DNA of 11,686 bases from Chromera velia (Eukaryota; Sar; Chromeraceae), in the NCBI GenBank assembly GCA_018398765.1, contig JAHBMJ010003301.1, positions 1 to 11,686 on the forward strand, given 5' to 3'. Numbering within the stretch: the first letter of the stretch is position 1; every line of letters starts with the position of its first letter. Positions 1-7,738 of the stretch are shown here, piece after piece. The position numbers were made by a program, and so were the translations under genes. The notes below the pieces were generated by a model. That model saw only the letters and a list, made by a program, of their open reading frames with translations. It ran no database searches and was not told where the DNA came from.

Positions 1-192
1 ACATACATATATACACACAGAGGGAAGGGGGAGGGGGGGAGCAAAAAAGGGTCTAAATCGAAGAAGACCAACTTTTCGAGAAACGCCGCCCAGAGAGAGA
101 GTCAGTCGCTCCAAGTAACCTGCAGAGACGGCAGAGACAGCAAAGACGTTTATTCAAGAACAAAAAGAAATCAAAGTCACACAGCTCACGAT
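1..192 (-). repeat. Dispersed repeat A, copy 1 (cut by window edge)
   Basis: This block matches 926-1117 without any gap at a constant offset of 925 bases. I count about 11 mismatches over 192 bases, ten of them transitions. It holds a G-rich stretch near 20-40 and a short nonamer-like repeat (gcagagacg type) near 125-150. Read on the minus strand, both copies start at the same base and run into a CA/CATA-type microsatellite, the layout of a SINE or a truncated non-LTR retrotransposon with a microsatellite tail. I see no convincing pol III promoter boxes, so the class is open. Minus-strand reading frames in it are short and I do not consider them genes. Confidence 0.75.
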
Positions 193-719
193 TCGTAGAG
201 TCAAACCATAAAAACGTGTTTTTCTCGAAATGACTTCTTTTTCTTTCTGACTGGCAGAACACATGAACGGAAGGAAAAGGCTACCCAACCGACCTACCAA
301 GTAACCAACCCATTTGTGTTCTCTCCCTGCCTGCCTTCTTCCCTTCTCTCTCTCTTTCGCTCTTCTACCACAAGCTTTCTACCATCAGGTACACTGTCTG
401 ACTGAATGTGCCCCTATCCTTCACTTTCTACCAACCGATTGCCAAGCCCCTCCGTACAGTGTACACTCGTCTGTTTTGTTTATCTTTCATCACTCTTCTC
501 TACCATGTCCTACCCACTGCACCTCTCTGCTCTTTCATTCACTGATAGTCATTCGTCTATTCAGTCACACTTCTCCTGTCACACATACTCTCTGTTTCCG
601 TGAAAGGCCTGTCTCACTCTTTCTTACCTACTTATCTCGATCCTTTCTCCTTCCTTTTCTCTCACTGAAACGTATGCGCCGTCTCTCTACACTCTTTTTC
701 CCTCTCTCACCTTCTTTCT

Positions 720-763
<44 letters not shown>

Positions 764-876
764 CTGCTAGCTCTGTACACCCAACCTCTGAACTAGCCTG
801 CGTGCACCCTCACACTCAGTAACCTACCTACCCACCCAATCAACCAACCACTCATCCATCCATCCATCTATCCATC

Positions 877-914
<38 letters not shown>

Positions 915-925
915 TACACACACAT
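193..925. other. Gene-free pyrimidine-rich spacer with microsatellites
   Basis: I see no gene here. From about 310 to 800 the plus strand is dominated by C and T, which opens a long frame rich in Ser, Leu, Phe and Pro; this is composition, not coding signal. Positions 193-310 are ordinary mixed sequence with a small A-tract/T-tract hairpin around 211-224. From about 820 the sequence becomes CCTA, CCAA and CATC repeats leading into CA repeats. Nothing suggests a promoter or exon structure. Confidence 0.6.
727..759. repeat. (TC)n microsatellite
   Basis: Uninterrupted TC dinucleotide run of about 16 units inside a wider pyrimidine-rich tract. Confidence 0.95.
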
Positions 926-940
926 ACATACATACATACA
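853..940. repeat. Compound (CATC)n-(CA)n-(CATA)n microsatellite
   Basis: CATC units (about 853-878) pass into an uninterrupted CA run (880-910) and then into CATA units up to about 940, where repeat A copy 2 begins. Read on the minus strand this is the 3' tail of that repeat, and copy 1 has the start of the same tail at 1-20. Confidence 0.9.
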
Positions 941-1117
941 CACAGAGGGAAGGGGGAGGGGGGAAGCAAAAAAGGGTCCAAATCGAAGAAGACCAACTTT
1001 CCGAGAAACGCCGCCCAGAGAGAGAGTCAGTCGCTTCAAGTAACCTACAGAGACGGCAGAGACGGCAAAGACGTTTATTCAAGAGAAAAAAGAAATCAAA
1101 GTTACACAGCTTACGAT
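926..1117 (-). repeat. Dispersed repeat A, copy 2
   Basis: Second copy of the block at 1-192, about 94% identical and gap-free. It ends at base 1117, immediately before the first base of the inverted-repeat element at 1118. The abutment means either that this is the natural end of repeat A, which copy 1 supports because its match also stops at 192, or that the small element inserted at that edge. The minus strand carries an AATAAA-like word in the body of the repeat. Confidence 0.75.
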
Positions 1118-1141
1118 GCCCTAGCCCTTGAATTATGACCA
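1118..1141 (+). repeat. Left terminal inverted repeat of the MITE-like element
   Basis: Pairs with 1428-1451 in inverted orientation, 21 of 24 matches. Similarity stops after the shared TGACCA word. Confidence 0.65.
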
Positions 1142-1427
1142 AATGGGCGTATACCATCCTAATGTACCTATAGATAAACACCTGCCAACACCCACTGACT
1201 TGCACACAGACAAACACCATGTTACCCTTTACTCTTATATTTTGCGCCATTGTCGCACGTCTGTCATCGACGTGCACGCGCGCGATGAGGGCGCTTATAC
1301 TGCTTTCAGATAGGGCCCTACCTGGAGCTGGCCATTTTTTTTACAAAAAAAAAAAAGAATTGAAAAATGAAAAAGAAAACTATACAGATTCATCCATACA
1401 GATCACTCGATGCAAAGGGTGGTTGAA

Positions 1428-1451
1428 TGGTCACAATTTAAGGGCCAGGGC
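1428..1451 (-). repeat. Right terminal inverted repeat of the MITE-like element
   Basis: Reverse complement of 1118-1141 with three transition differences. Confidence 0.65.
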
Positions 1452-1547
1452 TTATATCTATTAGCATCTATATGGCTACACATGTAGGGATACGCCTGTT
1501 CACATACATAGTCTTACACACACATAATGACAGATATATCCCCAAAC

Positions 1548-1553
1548 ATATAG
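1548..1553. repeat. Candidate target-site duplication, left of retroelement 1
   Basis: ATATAG directly before the left 360-bp repeat recurs at 8101-8106 just beyond the right copy. The shared word can be extended to nine bases (ATATAGTGT, 1548-1556 and 8101-8109), but the last bases overlap the GTGT start of the repeat, so the true length is ambiguous (5 to 9 bp). Confidence 0.45.
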
Positions 1554-1912
1554 TGTGTTGGAATTGCGGTTGCTTGTCTGGCATGTCAGGATTGAGAGTG
1601 TGCGCATTGGTACTGCGGCTTGTGCCAGGACGATTTTGAATTGTGCGCGCGACCGATCGTTCACGGGGTGGTGTTTGAGCTAAGCCGAGATTTATTGATT
1701 TTTCGCGCCGTACGTGTATTTGGCATCGAATTGGCATGTGTCCGTCTATCTATACATGCGTGCAGCATACTGAGATACAGGCATGTAAGATTTCGAGTAG
1801 AAGGACTGCTCTTCCACTGAACACAGTGCTGCCGCCTACTAGCACAGTGTGGAGACGGTTAGGACATACATTACAGCTGTCTGAAGTAACGCAAATTCTA
1901 AGGTAACACTAA
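1553..1912 (+). repeat. Left LTR-like direct repeat of retroelement 1
   Basis: Identical to 7739-8098 except for nine substitutions (left positions 1585, 1603, 1681, 1697, 1706, 1762, 1815, 1850, 1870), with no indel; all nine are transitions. It begins GTGTGTTGG and ends AACACTAA. A TG start at 1554 and a CA at 1907-1908 can be found, but the match runs four bases past the CA, so TG...CA may not be the real ends. The small ORFs inside it on both strands occur in both copies only because the DNA is duplicated. It presumably carries the promoter and the transcript end. Confidence 0.9.
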
Positions 1913-2096
1913 TTGTACGTGTTCTCAAGGTGGCGTTTGGCCAAGAACTCGGAATTTTTACGATACACTTGTAAGTAATTGTCTTACCTTCAGGGGCAAG
2001 GTGTGGTTTGTTTTGTAAGCAGAACTGTGGGCAGAAACTTTAAGATAGACACTCTCCTGGAAGTCCACTTGAAAGTAGGATTTGTAGCCTTGCACA
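1913..2096 (+). other. 5' leader of retroelement 1
   Basis: Lies between the left repeat and the first plausible ATG of ORF1. No TGG-type primer-binding site adjoins the repeat, which agrees with target-primed rather than tRNA-primed synthesis. A strong splice-donor-like word GTAAGT occurs at 1971, followed by acceptor-like TTCAG ending at 1993 and GTAAGCAG ending at 2022; a short leader intron is possible but unproven. Confidence 0.4.
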
Positions 2097-3640
2097 ATGA
2101 GTGGACGGTGGGATGACGAGTTGGGAGCACTGCCAGCCATTCCGGTGGACAGGGAGGCGGCCCTCTGGATACGTGGGCAGGTAGGTTCCGCGCAGGGAAG
2201 GAAAAAGGCAGTTGTGGTGGAGATGAGGGATAGAGAGAACATGTAAGCGGCGTTGGAGAGGGCAAGGGCGGGGTTGGCGGCACAAGTGATGGACGTGTAC
2301 GACTTTTAGGGAGGAGGTGGTACAAAGAGCCTGCTCCTGCAAGTGATACCCGAGAACCAGATGAAGCAGATCAAGGCCGTGGATAAGAACTCCCGTCTGC
2401 ACGAATTTACGTGCATGGTAGCGAGGTCCGTTGATGCAAACAAGCTCTGGCACCCGTCCTTTCAGTTCAAACTGGACGGGAGGACCCTAAATCCAGCATA
2501 CTCTCCCGGACTAGCGTTCATCAGGGAAGCGACGACATCCAGGGCTCACTTCAGGTGTGACTTCCTCGATATCCCCTTGAAGGGGCCCTTCAGGGCTTTG
2601 AAGAGGGAGGTGTACCCGGCAGGGGGGGTGAGGCAGAAGGAGTTCGAAGGAGCGGTGAAGGCAATGGTGAATGAGATCGGTGGGAAGTATATCAGCTTCC
2701 ACAGGCTGGTGGACTTCATTTCCATGATGCTCCCTAGTGGGGAGTCGGGGGAGAGGATGATTAGAGGGATAGTGAAAGCCTGCAGGGCTTCGTCTCCGCT
2801 GCAGTTCATAAATCATGTGACTGCATTGGCGAGATAGTGGGAGCTTCGGGCCCAGGGGACGGGGTCGGGTGGGCTGCCGAGAGGCCTGACACCGACGGCT
2901 CCGCTCGAGGGGGGGTGTAAGGATGGGCGTGGGTGGGAGTACAAGTATGAGTCTGAATCGGGGGAGTCACACAAACGTGAGGAAGGACAGTTCAACAACG
3001 ATGGCCACAGTAGCAGTAGTAGGAGGGGGGGGAGGCCATCTGGTTCTCCCACCAGCAGGTCCTTAGGTGCCTATCGTGATCGTGGGGGAGGACGTGGCCC
3101 AGCCGGGCACAGATCAAGACATGCCACAGGCAATGGGGGGGGGGAGTATCACAGGGTCAGAGTATCACAGCTGCCACCGCGCCTGGAGTGAGACCCCTGT
3201 CTGCTAAGAGGAGGAGAGAACAAGCGGATGAAGGGGATGGGAGCATGAATGGGGGGGTGAATGGAGGGGAGACGGTGGATGCAAAGAGCAGAGGGACCAA
3301 AGGGGACAGATCGGAGTTTGTCTTCCCAGTGAACATGACACCTAGGCATATCAAACAGCCTGGGAATGTACTTCGGGGCTTAGGCCTTGAACCCCCGGAG
3401 AGAGGATCCGGTGACAGGATCTCCTTTGGCAATCTGCTGAAGGAGGTACCGGTATCCAGGGACGGGGAGATGCAAGCAGTCGTCGAGTCGTTGAAGCTGA
3501 TAAAAATCGGTATCAAAGGGGTAGAAGAGAGTGTGGCAAGGAGGGATCTGGTACAGTTCCTTACGGACTGCAGGGTGGGTAATATTCCAGATGATGCAGA
3601 CATCCAAGCCCTCGTGTTCGGGGTAGTGTTGGCCCTATAG
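2097..3640 (+). pseudogene. ORF1 of retroelement 1, unrecognised protein, broken
   Basis: I do not recognise a domain. The longest clean part (2343-2837) reads as a globular, charged protein with segments such as SRLHEFTCMVA and AHFRCDFLDIPLKGPF. The frame can be followed upstream to ATG 2097 (starting MSGRWDD) through stops TAA 2244 and TAG 2307, and downstream through TAG 2835 into a Gly/Arg/Ser-rich tail (about 2838-3134) like an RNA-binding RGG region. At the run of ten G's (3135-3144) the coding signal passes to another frame, which stays open to TAG 3638 and ends in a segment with helices around NLLKEVPVSRD. A single length change in the G-run would join the two parts. Position between the leader and the endonuclease/RT frame suggests a Gag-like or nucleic-acid-binding partner; that role is inference. 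The ATG is chosen because it has A at -3 and continuous coding character follows. Confidence 0.55.
3135..3144 (+). repeat. Poly-G run at the ORF1 frameshift point
   Basis: Ten consecutive G's. Upstream the coding frame starts at positions divisible by three; downstream the open frame is shifted by two. A slippage mutation or base-calling error here would explain the break. Confidence 0.7.
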
Positions 3641-3670
3641 AAAGGAAAGGGCGGCCAGGGCGGTGCTTGA

Positions 3671-4208
3671 CTGGAGGATCGGGATGCGATTTCGAAGCGA
3701 CCTAATCAAGTAAGCTTTGACATATCTTTCTCCACAAAAGGGATTAATTCATTCATTGACTGGTTTGAAAGAAAAATTGACTCTGTGCGTGATCGGTTGT
3801 TCAACTTGGCTGACAGAGGAGTGAGGGGTTTTAGGAGAAATGCTGTGACTGAGAGATGCAGGGAGGAAGTATCCGAACGTATGTTAGCAATGGCAGGATT
3901 AAGGATGTTTCTTGCTTGTACCGGGGAAAACAAAATGCAATCTTATCCCGTATGTGGGTCACGAGTTTGTGACTGCGAGTGTGCACTCTCCGTCTCGCTG
4001 CATATGCATGCTTCGGTTCCACCATCATACTCACTCACTATTTCCCCCCCGTCTCCACATAAGAAGGAGGACCCTGCTGCAAGAGAATACACAGTCTTTA
4101 GGGCAGGGATGAAAAAGAGGGTGTTACGTCGGCTCTTGCTTTTATATTGCATGACAGCGGATCTTTTTCTTGATTTTAATTATTGGATTCAAAGTTTTCT
4201 GTCTTTTT
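3671..4208 (+). pseudogene. N-terminal part of the endonuclease/RT polyprotein
   Basis: After TGA 3668 the same frame as the end of ORF1 stays open to TAA 4208. It has a charged, helix-like stretch with coding character (from the SFDISFSTKG segment at about 3713 to the SERMLAMAGLRMFLA segment at about 3920). Between 3950 and 4063 the translation turns into low-complexity Cys/Ser/Pro sequence bounded by splice-like signals. It then returns to basic and hydrophobic sequence (EYTVFRAGMKKRVLRR). There is no ATG near the start in this frame, so it may begin after splicing, or belong to one long ORF1-ORF2 polyprotein with stops at 3638 and 3668. At its end, near the T-run at 4203-4207, the frame must shift to reach the nuclease frame. 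No domain recognised. Confidence 0.45.
3950..4063 (+). other. Candidate spliceosomal intron (114 bp) within retroelement 1
   Basis: Begins GTATGTGG, a strong donor, and ends in a pyrimidine tract (TTTCCCCCCCCGTCTCC) followed by ACATAAG, an acceptor. CTCAC words upstream could serve as the branch point. Removing it keeps the reading frame (114 is divisible by three and cuts between codons) and deletes only the part of the translation that looks non-coding. Retained introns are documented for Penelope-like elements but unusual for retrotransposons. Confidence 0.45.
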
Positions 4209-5205
4209 AAGGGGCGTCAAGAGGGGCTGCAGGCAGCACTGGGATCATGCAGACTTCACGGTAAGGAAAGTCATCTATATGGTTTGGTCTCCATGGGTAC
4301 GTGGGTTTTATTTGGGGAGTACGGTAGGCTTTGTGATGGATAGGTTCATTCAGTATCTTTATGCGGCAGGAAGGGGGGTAGGGAGTAGGGTTAGTGGAAA
4401 AAGGAACGCGTCAGGAAGGGGGTATGCATATCGATTCTACTCAACTCTCTCTGCAAATAACAAGAGGCATGGATTGTTTATGGTTACACCACTGGTCGTT
4501 GTTACAGGGTCCCAGATGGAATTGCGAGATGCAGAGATGGCCTGCATTCGATCGTACATGCCGAAGTGGAATACGGTGGGAGTGAGGAGGAGAGTGAAAG
4601 GCGACTTTAGCTGGAGGTTCAAATCTGACTGCATGAACAGAGAGGTGATAGGGGGGGGTGGGGGGGATAGGGCTTTGAGGAGGTCGGAAAGGTTGGCTTC
4701 CGGACGTAAAGGTGTTTCAATCTGCTCGGACAAGCTGTCGGAGTTCCTTATGGTTAGGAGGAGGATTACGGTGGCAATGGTGAGCCGAGGAGGGACTGCG
4801 TTCTCCCGTGCTGCTTGTTTGTCTGCTGTGAGGGGGTTTGGGGGTAGGGGGGGGAGTCTATCTACTGGGAATGGGGGGGGGAGAGGTACAATCTCCGGCT
4901 CTACGAACACAGCAATCTTTGTTTTCCACTCGCTTCTATTGTTGTTTCTCAGTAAGAAGAGAATAAGTGACAATCAGCTGAGGGCTTTGTCTGTTTATGA
5001 AAATGATCTGTTGTCTGTCTGTAGCCTGTTTCCTGTTCGTGGGGTATTGGGGGTGGGGAGGGCGGTTTTTGATGCTAATGTGGGCAGGTTGTGCGAATTA
5101 AAAGGGTGGTCTATCAAGAAGATTAAGGACACGAGAAGTAAAACGTTCCGTTTGCCTCTGGCGGACTTCCCTCCTTTAAATTTTCTCGGTTTTATCGGTC
5201 AGTAA
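4183..5205 (+). pseudogene. GIY-YIG endonuclease domain ORF (340 codons), part of the retroelement 1 polyprotein
   Basis: The N-terminal third is a GIY-YIG nuclease. Residues 30-45 hold both halves of the signature: a VIY strand with Tyr32 and FYLGS with Tyr43 and Gly45. Arg54 (MDRF) follows at the expected distance, and the distal catalytic Glu118 (DAEMACIRSY) is followed by PKWN with Asn130. All canonical catalytic positions therefore appear present. Such a domain would nick target DNA to prime reverse transcription. After residue 150 come basic and Gly-rich stretches (GGGGG near 156-160; a second Gly-rich zone near 220-235) and a further segment ending PLADFPPLNFLGF that I cannot classify. 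The annotated start at 4183 is a TTG in the middle of the coding signal, not a true initiator: the domain continues from the previous fragment by a frameshift around 4200. The frame ends at TAA 5203, five bases before the next ATG. Confidence 0.7.
4832..4882 (+). other. Potential G-quadruplex tract in the coding strand
   Basis: Runs of five, five and eight G's separated by TTT and TA lie within 4832-4854, and a further long G-run lies at about 4874-4882. This meets the usual four-tract G-quadruplex pattern. It encodes the Gly-rich linker of the nuclease ORF. Confidence 0.6.
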
Positions 5206-5210
5206 ATTAA

Positions 5211-5912
5211 ATGAGGGATTGGTGGAGGGAGGCCAGTATAGGAGGATCTTTGGGGGTGGTGGTTTTGCCAGCCCGTTTGTATAATCTACAGCAAGCGCTT
5301 GACAATTCCTACTCTGTTTGTGGGGGGGAGGGTGATGACGTAAATGGGGGGGGAGTTACTGAGGAATCTGTAGATATGACGTGCACCGATGGTTCTGTGT
5401 GCCCATGTCGATCCTTTGGGATTATGTATGGTTTGGACTGCCTTGATCGACATGTCTGCTCTCTGCTCTCTCTTTCTCCTTGTCTTCGGTCTGCTCTCTC
5501 TCTTCCCTCGAATTTCTCCGCTACTTCTGAGCTGTCGCCCAGGTCTGGGGGGTGGAAAGGGGTAAAGAAGGGTTTGTTGTCTTTTTTATCGTACGTGAAT
5601 ACACTCAGAGGAGGTCTTGTGGGTCAAGGGTGTAGGGGGCATATGTCTGTATCTGCTGCTGCATGGGCAGATCTACAATATCATTGGCTCTCCATGTTAG
5701 AGATATATCGTTTAGGCCCCAAGTTGCCTGAGAAGGGGTCTGCGGTTGTGAAGGCGATAAAGGCTGCACTTATCATTACATCCATAGATAGAGCTAAGGG
5801 CGACTTAGCTTTTCTCTGCCGTCGGATGTATGTTGCGTGTGTGCATAGGCGCGGCCCATCCACTCTAGAAAAATTGGTAAGGGGTCTTCAGCTCGGGAAT
5901 ATTTGGTATTGA
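5211..5912 (+). pseudogene. Cys/His-rich linker region between nuclease and RT (233 codons)
   Basis: Starts at an ATG five bases after the nuclease frame ends. It shares its reading frame with the reverse transcriptase downstream, so I read it as the middle of one polyprotein whose junction with the nuclease suffered a frameshift plus stop. Near the start is a hydrophobic strand (GVVVLPARLY, residues 15-24). Residues 58-83 contain C58, C64-P-C66, C77, H81 and C83, a spacing that could bind zinc. The remainder is helical and basic (SIDRAKGDLAFLCRRMY near the end). The frame meets TGA at 5910, but coding character continues in frame on the far side, so this is a premature stop rather than a natural end. 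No family name can be given; a metal-binding linker beside the RT would fit nucleic-acid recognition. Confidence 0.55.
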
Positions 5913-7592
5913 AGACTAGAGAAAATTAGCCTTCGATGGGTCAGATGTTTAAATTTGATTTCAGCAGTGTTTTTTGCCTTATTTAAGCTTTTGTGGGAAA
6001 GTTTGGCAAGGGAGGGGCAAAAAAGGGAAAATTTGGCAGGGGTCTTAAAGTTCTGGTACCAAAAATTTCCGAGTGGGTGGGCTGCGGTGCGTAGGGCCTT
6101 CCTTGCAAATGCCGCATATGTTCGACTTACTCCAACACAAATCGCTGATCGTGAGTCTCTGTTGTTTGATCCATCTTTGTGGTCTGTCCCAATGAAGACA
6201 TTCATGGCTCAGTTTGCGATTCCTAGCAGAATACGACATGAGTTTGGGACGGGGATTCTATGGCCAAAGAGGAAGTCTTGAGGGTCCGATGGTTTGGTTG
6301 TGGGCGGGTGGGATGCATTGAAATTCAGGCAGTTGGTTTCATATGCAAAGCACTGTTGGAAGGGGGTCTTTTCTTTTTTCTGCAAGGTTCTTAACGGACT
6401 CTTAAAATTTTTTACACCACATTGTGATTTGAATTCTATTTTCCAATTTTAAGAAATGTTGGATGACTTCAACGTTGGGTTCGGACGGGTTGCAGACAGG
6501 GCGTCGTCTATGCGTGCCCTACCGAGCTGGCCGATAGGTTCGGTTGCAATTGCGGTGGATGACATCAAGGCGTACTTTCCGTCTTTACCCTAAGCTGACT
6601 TTTTAGCTTCTCTCGATGCTTTGGTTTGTTTTCTTTCTTCTTCTTCCAGGTATCGTTTTGCTGTGCTGAGAAAGGGGGGGTCTGTTTTTATGAAGAGTGC
6701 GGGCCCTACTGTTGGGGAGGCGTGGCTCACAAGGTGTGTGAAGAAGAAACAAGAGGTTTTCCTTTCCACACACGTAAACCATGCACATGCCACCTGTGTT
6801 TCGTTGAGTTTGTTGTATGATTTAATTAGAGTTGACTTTAATTCAAATACTATCCGGGTGTTGGGGGAGAGGGTTGCTCAGGTGGAGGGATTCCCGCAAG
6901 GGAGTCCGTGTTCACCCGGGGGCGTGCGTTTTTATGCTGCATGGAAGGAATATCAGAAAGCACTTCTCCTGAATGTCACTTCATGGCAGTCTTCTAAGTG
7001 GTTCATGAGGTGCTACATGGACGATTGGACGTTGATGGCTCGTTCTGTTGCTTCCAATTTTCTTGGAAACGATCCTTTTATACTTTCACTACAGCGCTAT
7101 GATTTCTACTATGGTACATGTGTTTTGGAGAGACAGTGTGGGAAGGAGGTTTTGGGTCTCTCTCTTTTCACTCTCGAGAGTCTCCCAGAAATTGTTTTAT
7201 TCTCTCCAAAGAATCCGAATAGATCTGTTTTCTCCCTTTTCGTTGATGTGTCCTTGGAAACTGCACATGGGAGTGACCTGTCGTTACATTCTTCTGTTTA
7301 TTTGCGTCCCCGTTTCGTTCATGGGAATGTGTGTGTGGTCAGCCGTTCTACGCGTTCAGGTCTGATATGCAGTCACATTACAAGAATGCTTTTATCCGCA
7401 AATCTGCCCACCTGTTTGATGGTAAGGGAATTGTCATTAATGTTCGTTGAATTGCTGTCTTTGCGATGGCCTTTTAATTTTCTCAAGGAACAATATTTGC
7501 GTGTTTTGGTCCGTACGGCCAGTACGGATCTGATTGAAGCATGGTTGAATGAGGTTGCGTTTCTGGAGTGCTTTAGGCCAACGATATATTGA
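5913..7592 (+). pseudogene. Reverse transcriptase domain of retroelement 1, with premature stops
   Basis: One frame runs from 5211 to TGA 7590 and is interrupted at 5910 (TGA), 6279 (TGA), 6450 (TAA) and 6591 (TAA). The palm motifs are clear. Upstream is an RQLVSYAKHCW segment (about 6327-6359), the place of the N-terminal RT block. Motif A is VAVDDIKAYFPSLP-like (6543-6590) with the catalytic Asp in DDIK. Motif B is GFPQGSPCSPGG (6888-6923). Motif C is CYMDDW, with YMDD at 7014-7025 and both Asp present. A thumb-like tail of about 190 residues follows and ends at 7592. No RNase H or integrase follows. The catalytic residues are all retained, but the TAA directly after motif A would abolish the enzyme under the standard code. 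It would copy element RNA at a nick made by the upstream GIY-YIG domain. The domain order resembles Penelope-like elements of the N-terminal-nuclease type; a GIY-YIG-bearing LINE is the alternative. Confidence 0.8.
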
Positions 7593-7738
7593 ATATGTTT
7601 GCATTTGTATCTTTGTTATTTCGATTCTTTTTGTCCTATTAATCTTTGATCGAACGTCTCTTTTACTTAGTACACAGAGCCACAAGCGATAGAAAAAAGA
7701 CAGTGGCGAGACCGAAAGAGGGGGTCGCACGTAATGTT
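7593..7738 (+). other. 3' untranslated part of retroelement 1
   Basis: T-rich sequence after the RT stop, then a purine-rich stretch (GAAAGAGGGGG, about 7713-7723) 15 bases before the right repeat. It is not directly adjacent, so I do not call it a polypurine tract. No AATAAA is seen. Confidence 0.4.

Larger units (their letters stand above)
1118..1451. mobile_element. MITE-like element with 24-bp terminal inverted repeats
   Basis: The first 24 bases (1118-1141, beginning GCCCTAGCCC) and the reverse complement of the last 24 (1428-1451, beginning GCCCTGGCCC) agree at 21 of 24 positions, and the three mismatches are all transitions. The interior of about 286 bases has no credible ORF. It contains a perfect 10-bp palindrome TAGGGCCCTA at 1311-1320 and an A-rich tract around 1345-1380. 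The size (334 bp), non-coding interior and inverted ends are those of a miniature inverted-repeat transposable element. I could not find a clear target-site duplication, so the superfamily cannot be assigned and the outer ends could be off by a few bases. Confidence 0.6.

Noticed and set aside
314-796. 160-codon open frame in the pyrimidine tract
   Set aside because: Open because the sequence is CT-rich; the product is low-complexity Ser/Leu/Phe and there is no start or conservation signal.
1913-1945. tRNA primer-binding site after the left repeat of element 1
   Set aside because: The only TGG words lie about 18 bases or more inside and do not resemble a tRNA 3' end that I can name.
4437-4973. 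178-codon minus-strand frame opposite the nuclease ORF
   Set aside because: Antisense shadow of a G-rich coding strand, giving Pro/Leu-rich sequence; the plus strand has clear nuclease motifs.
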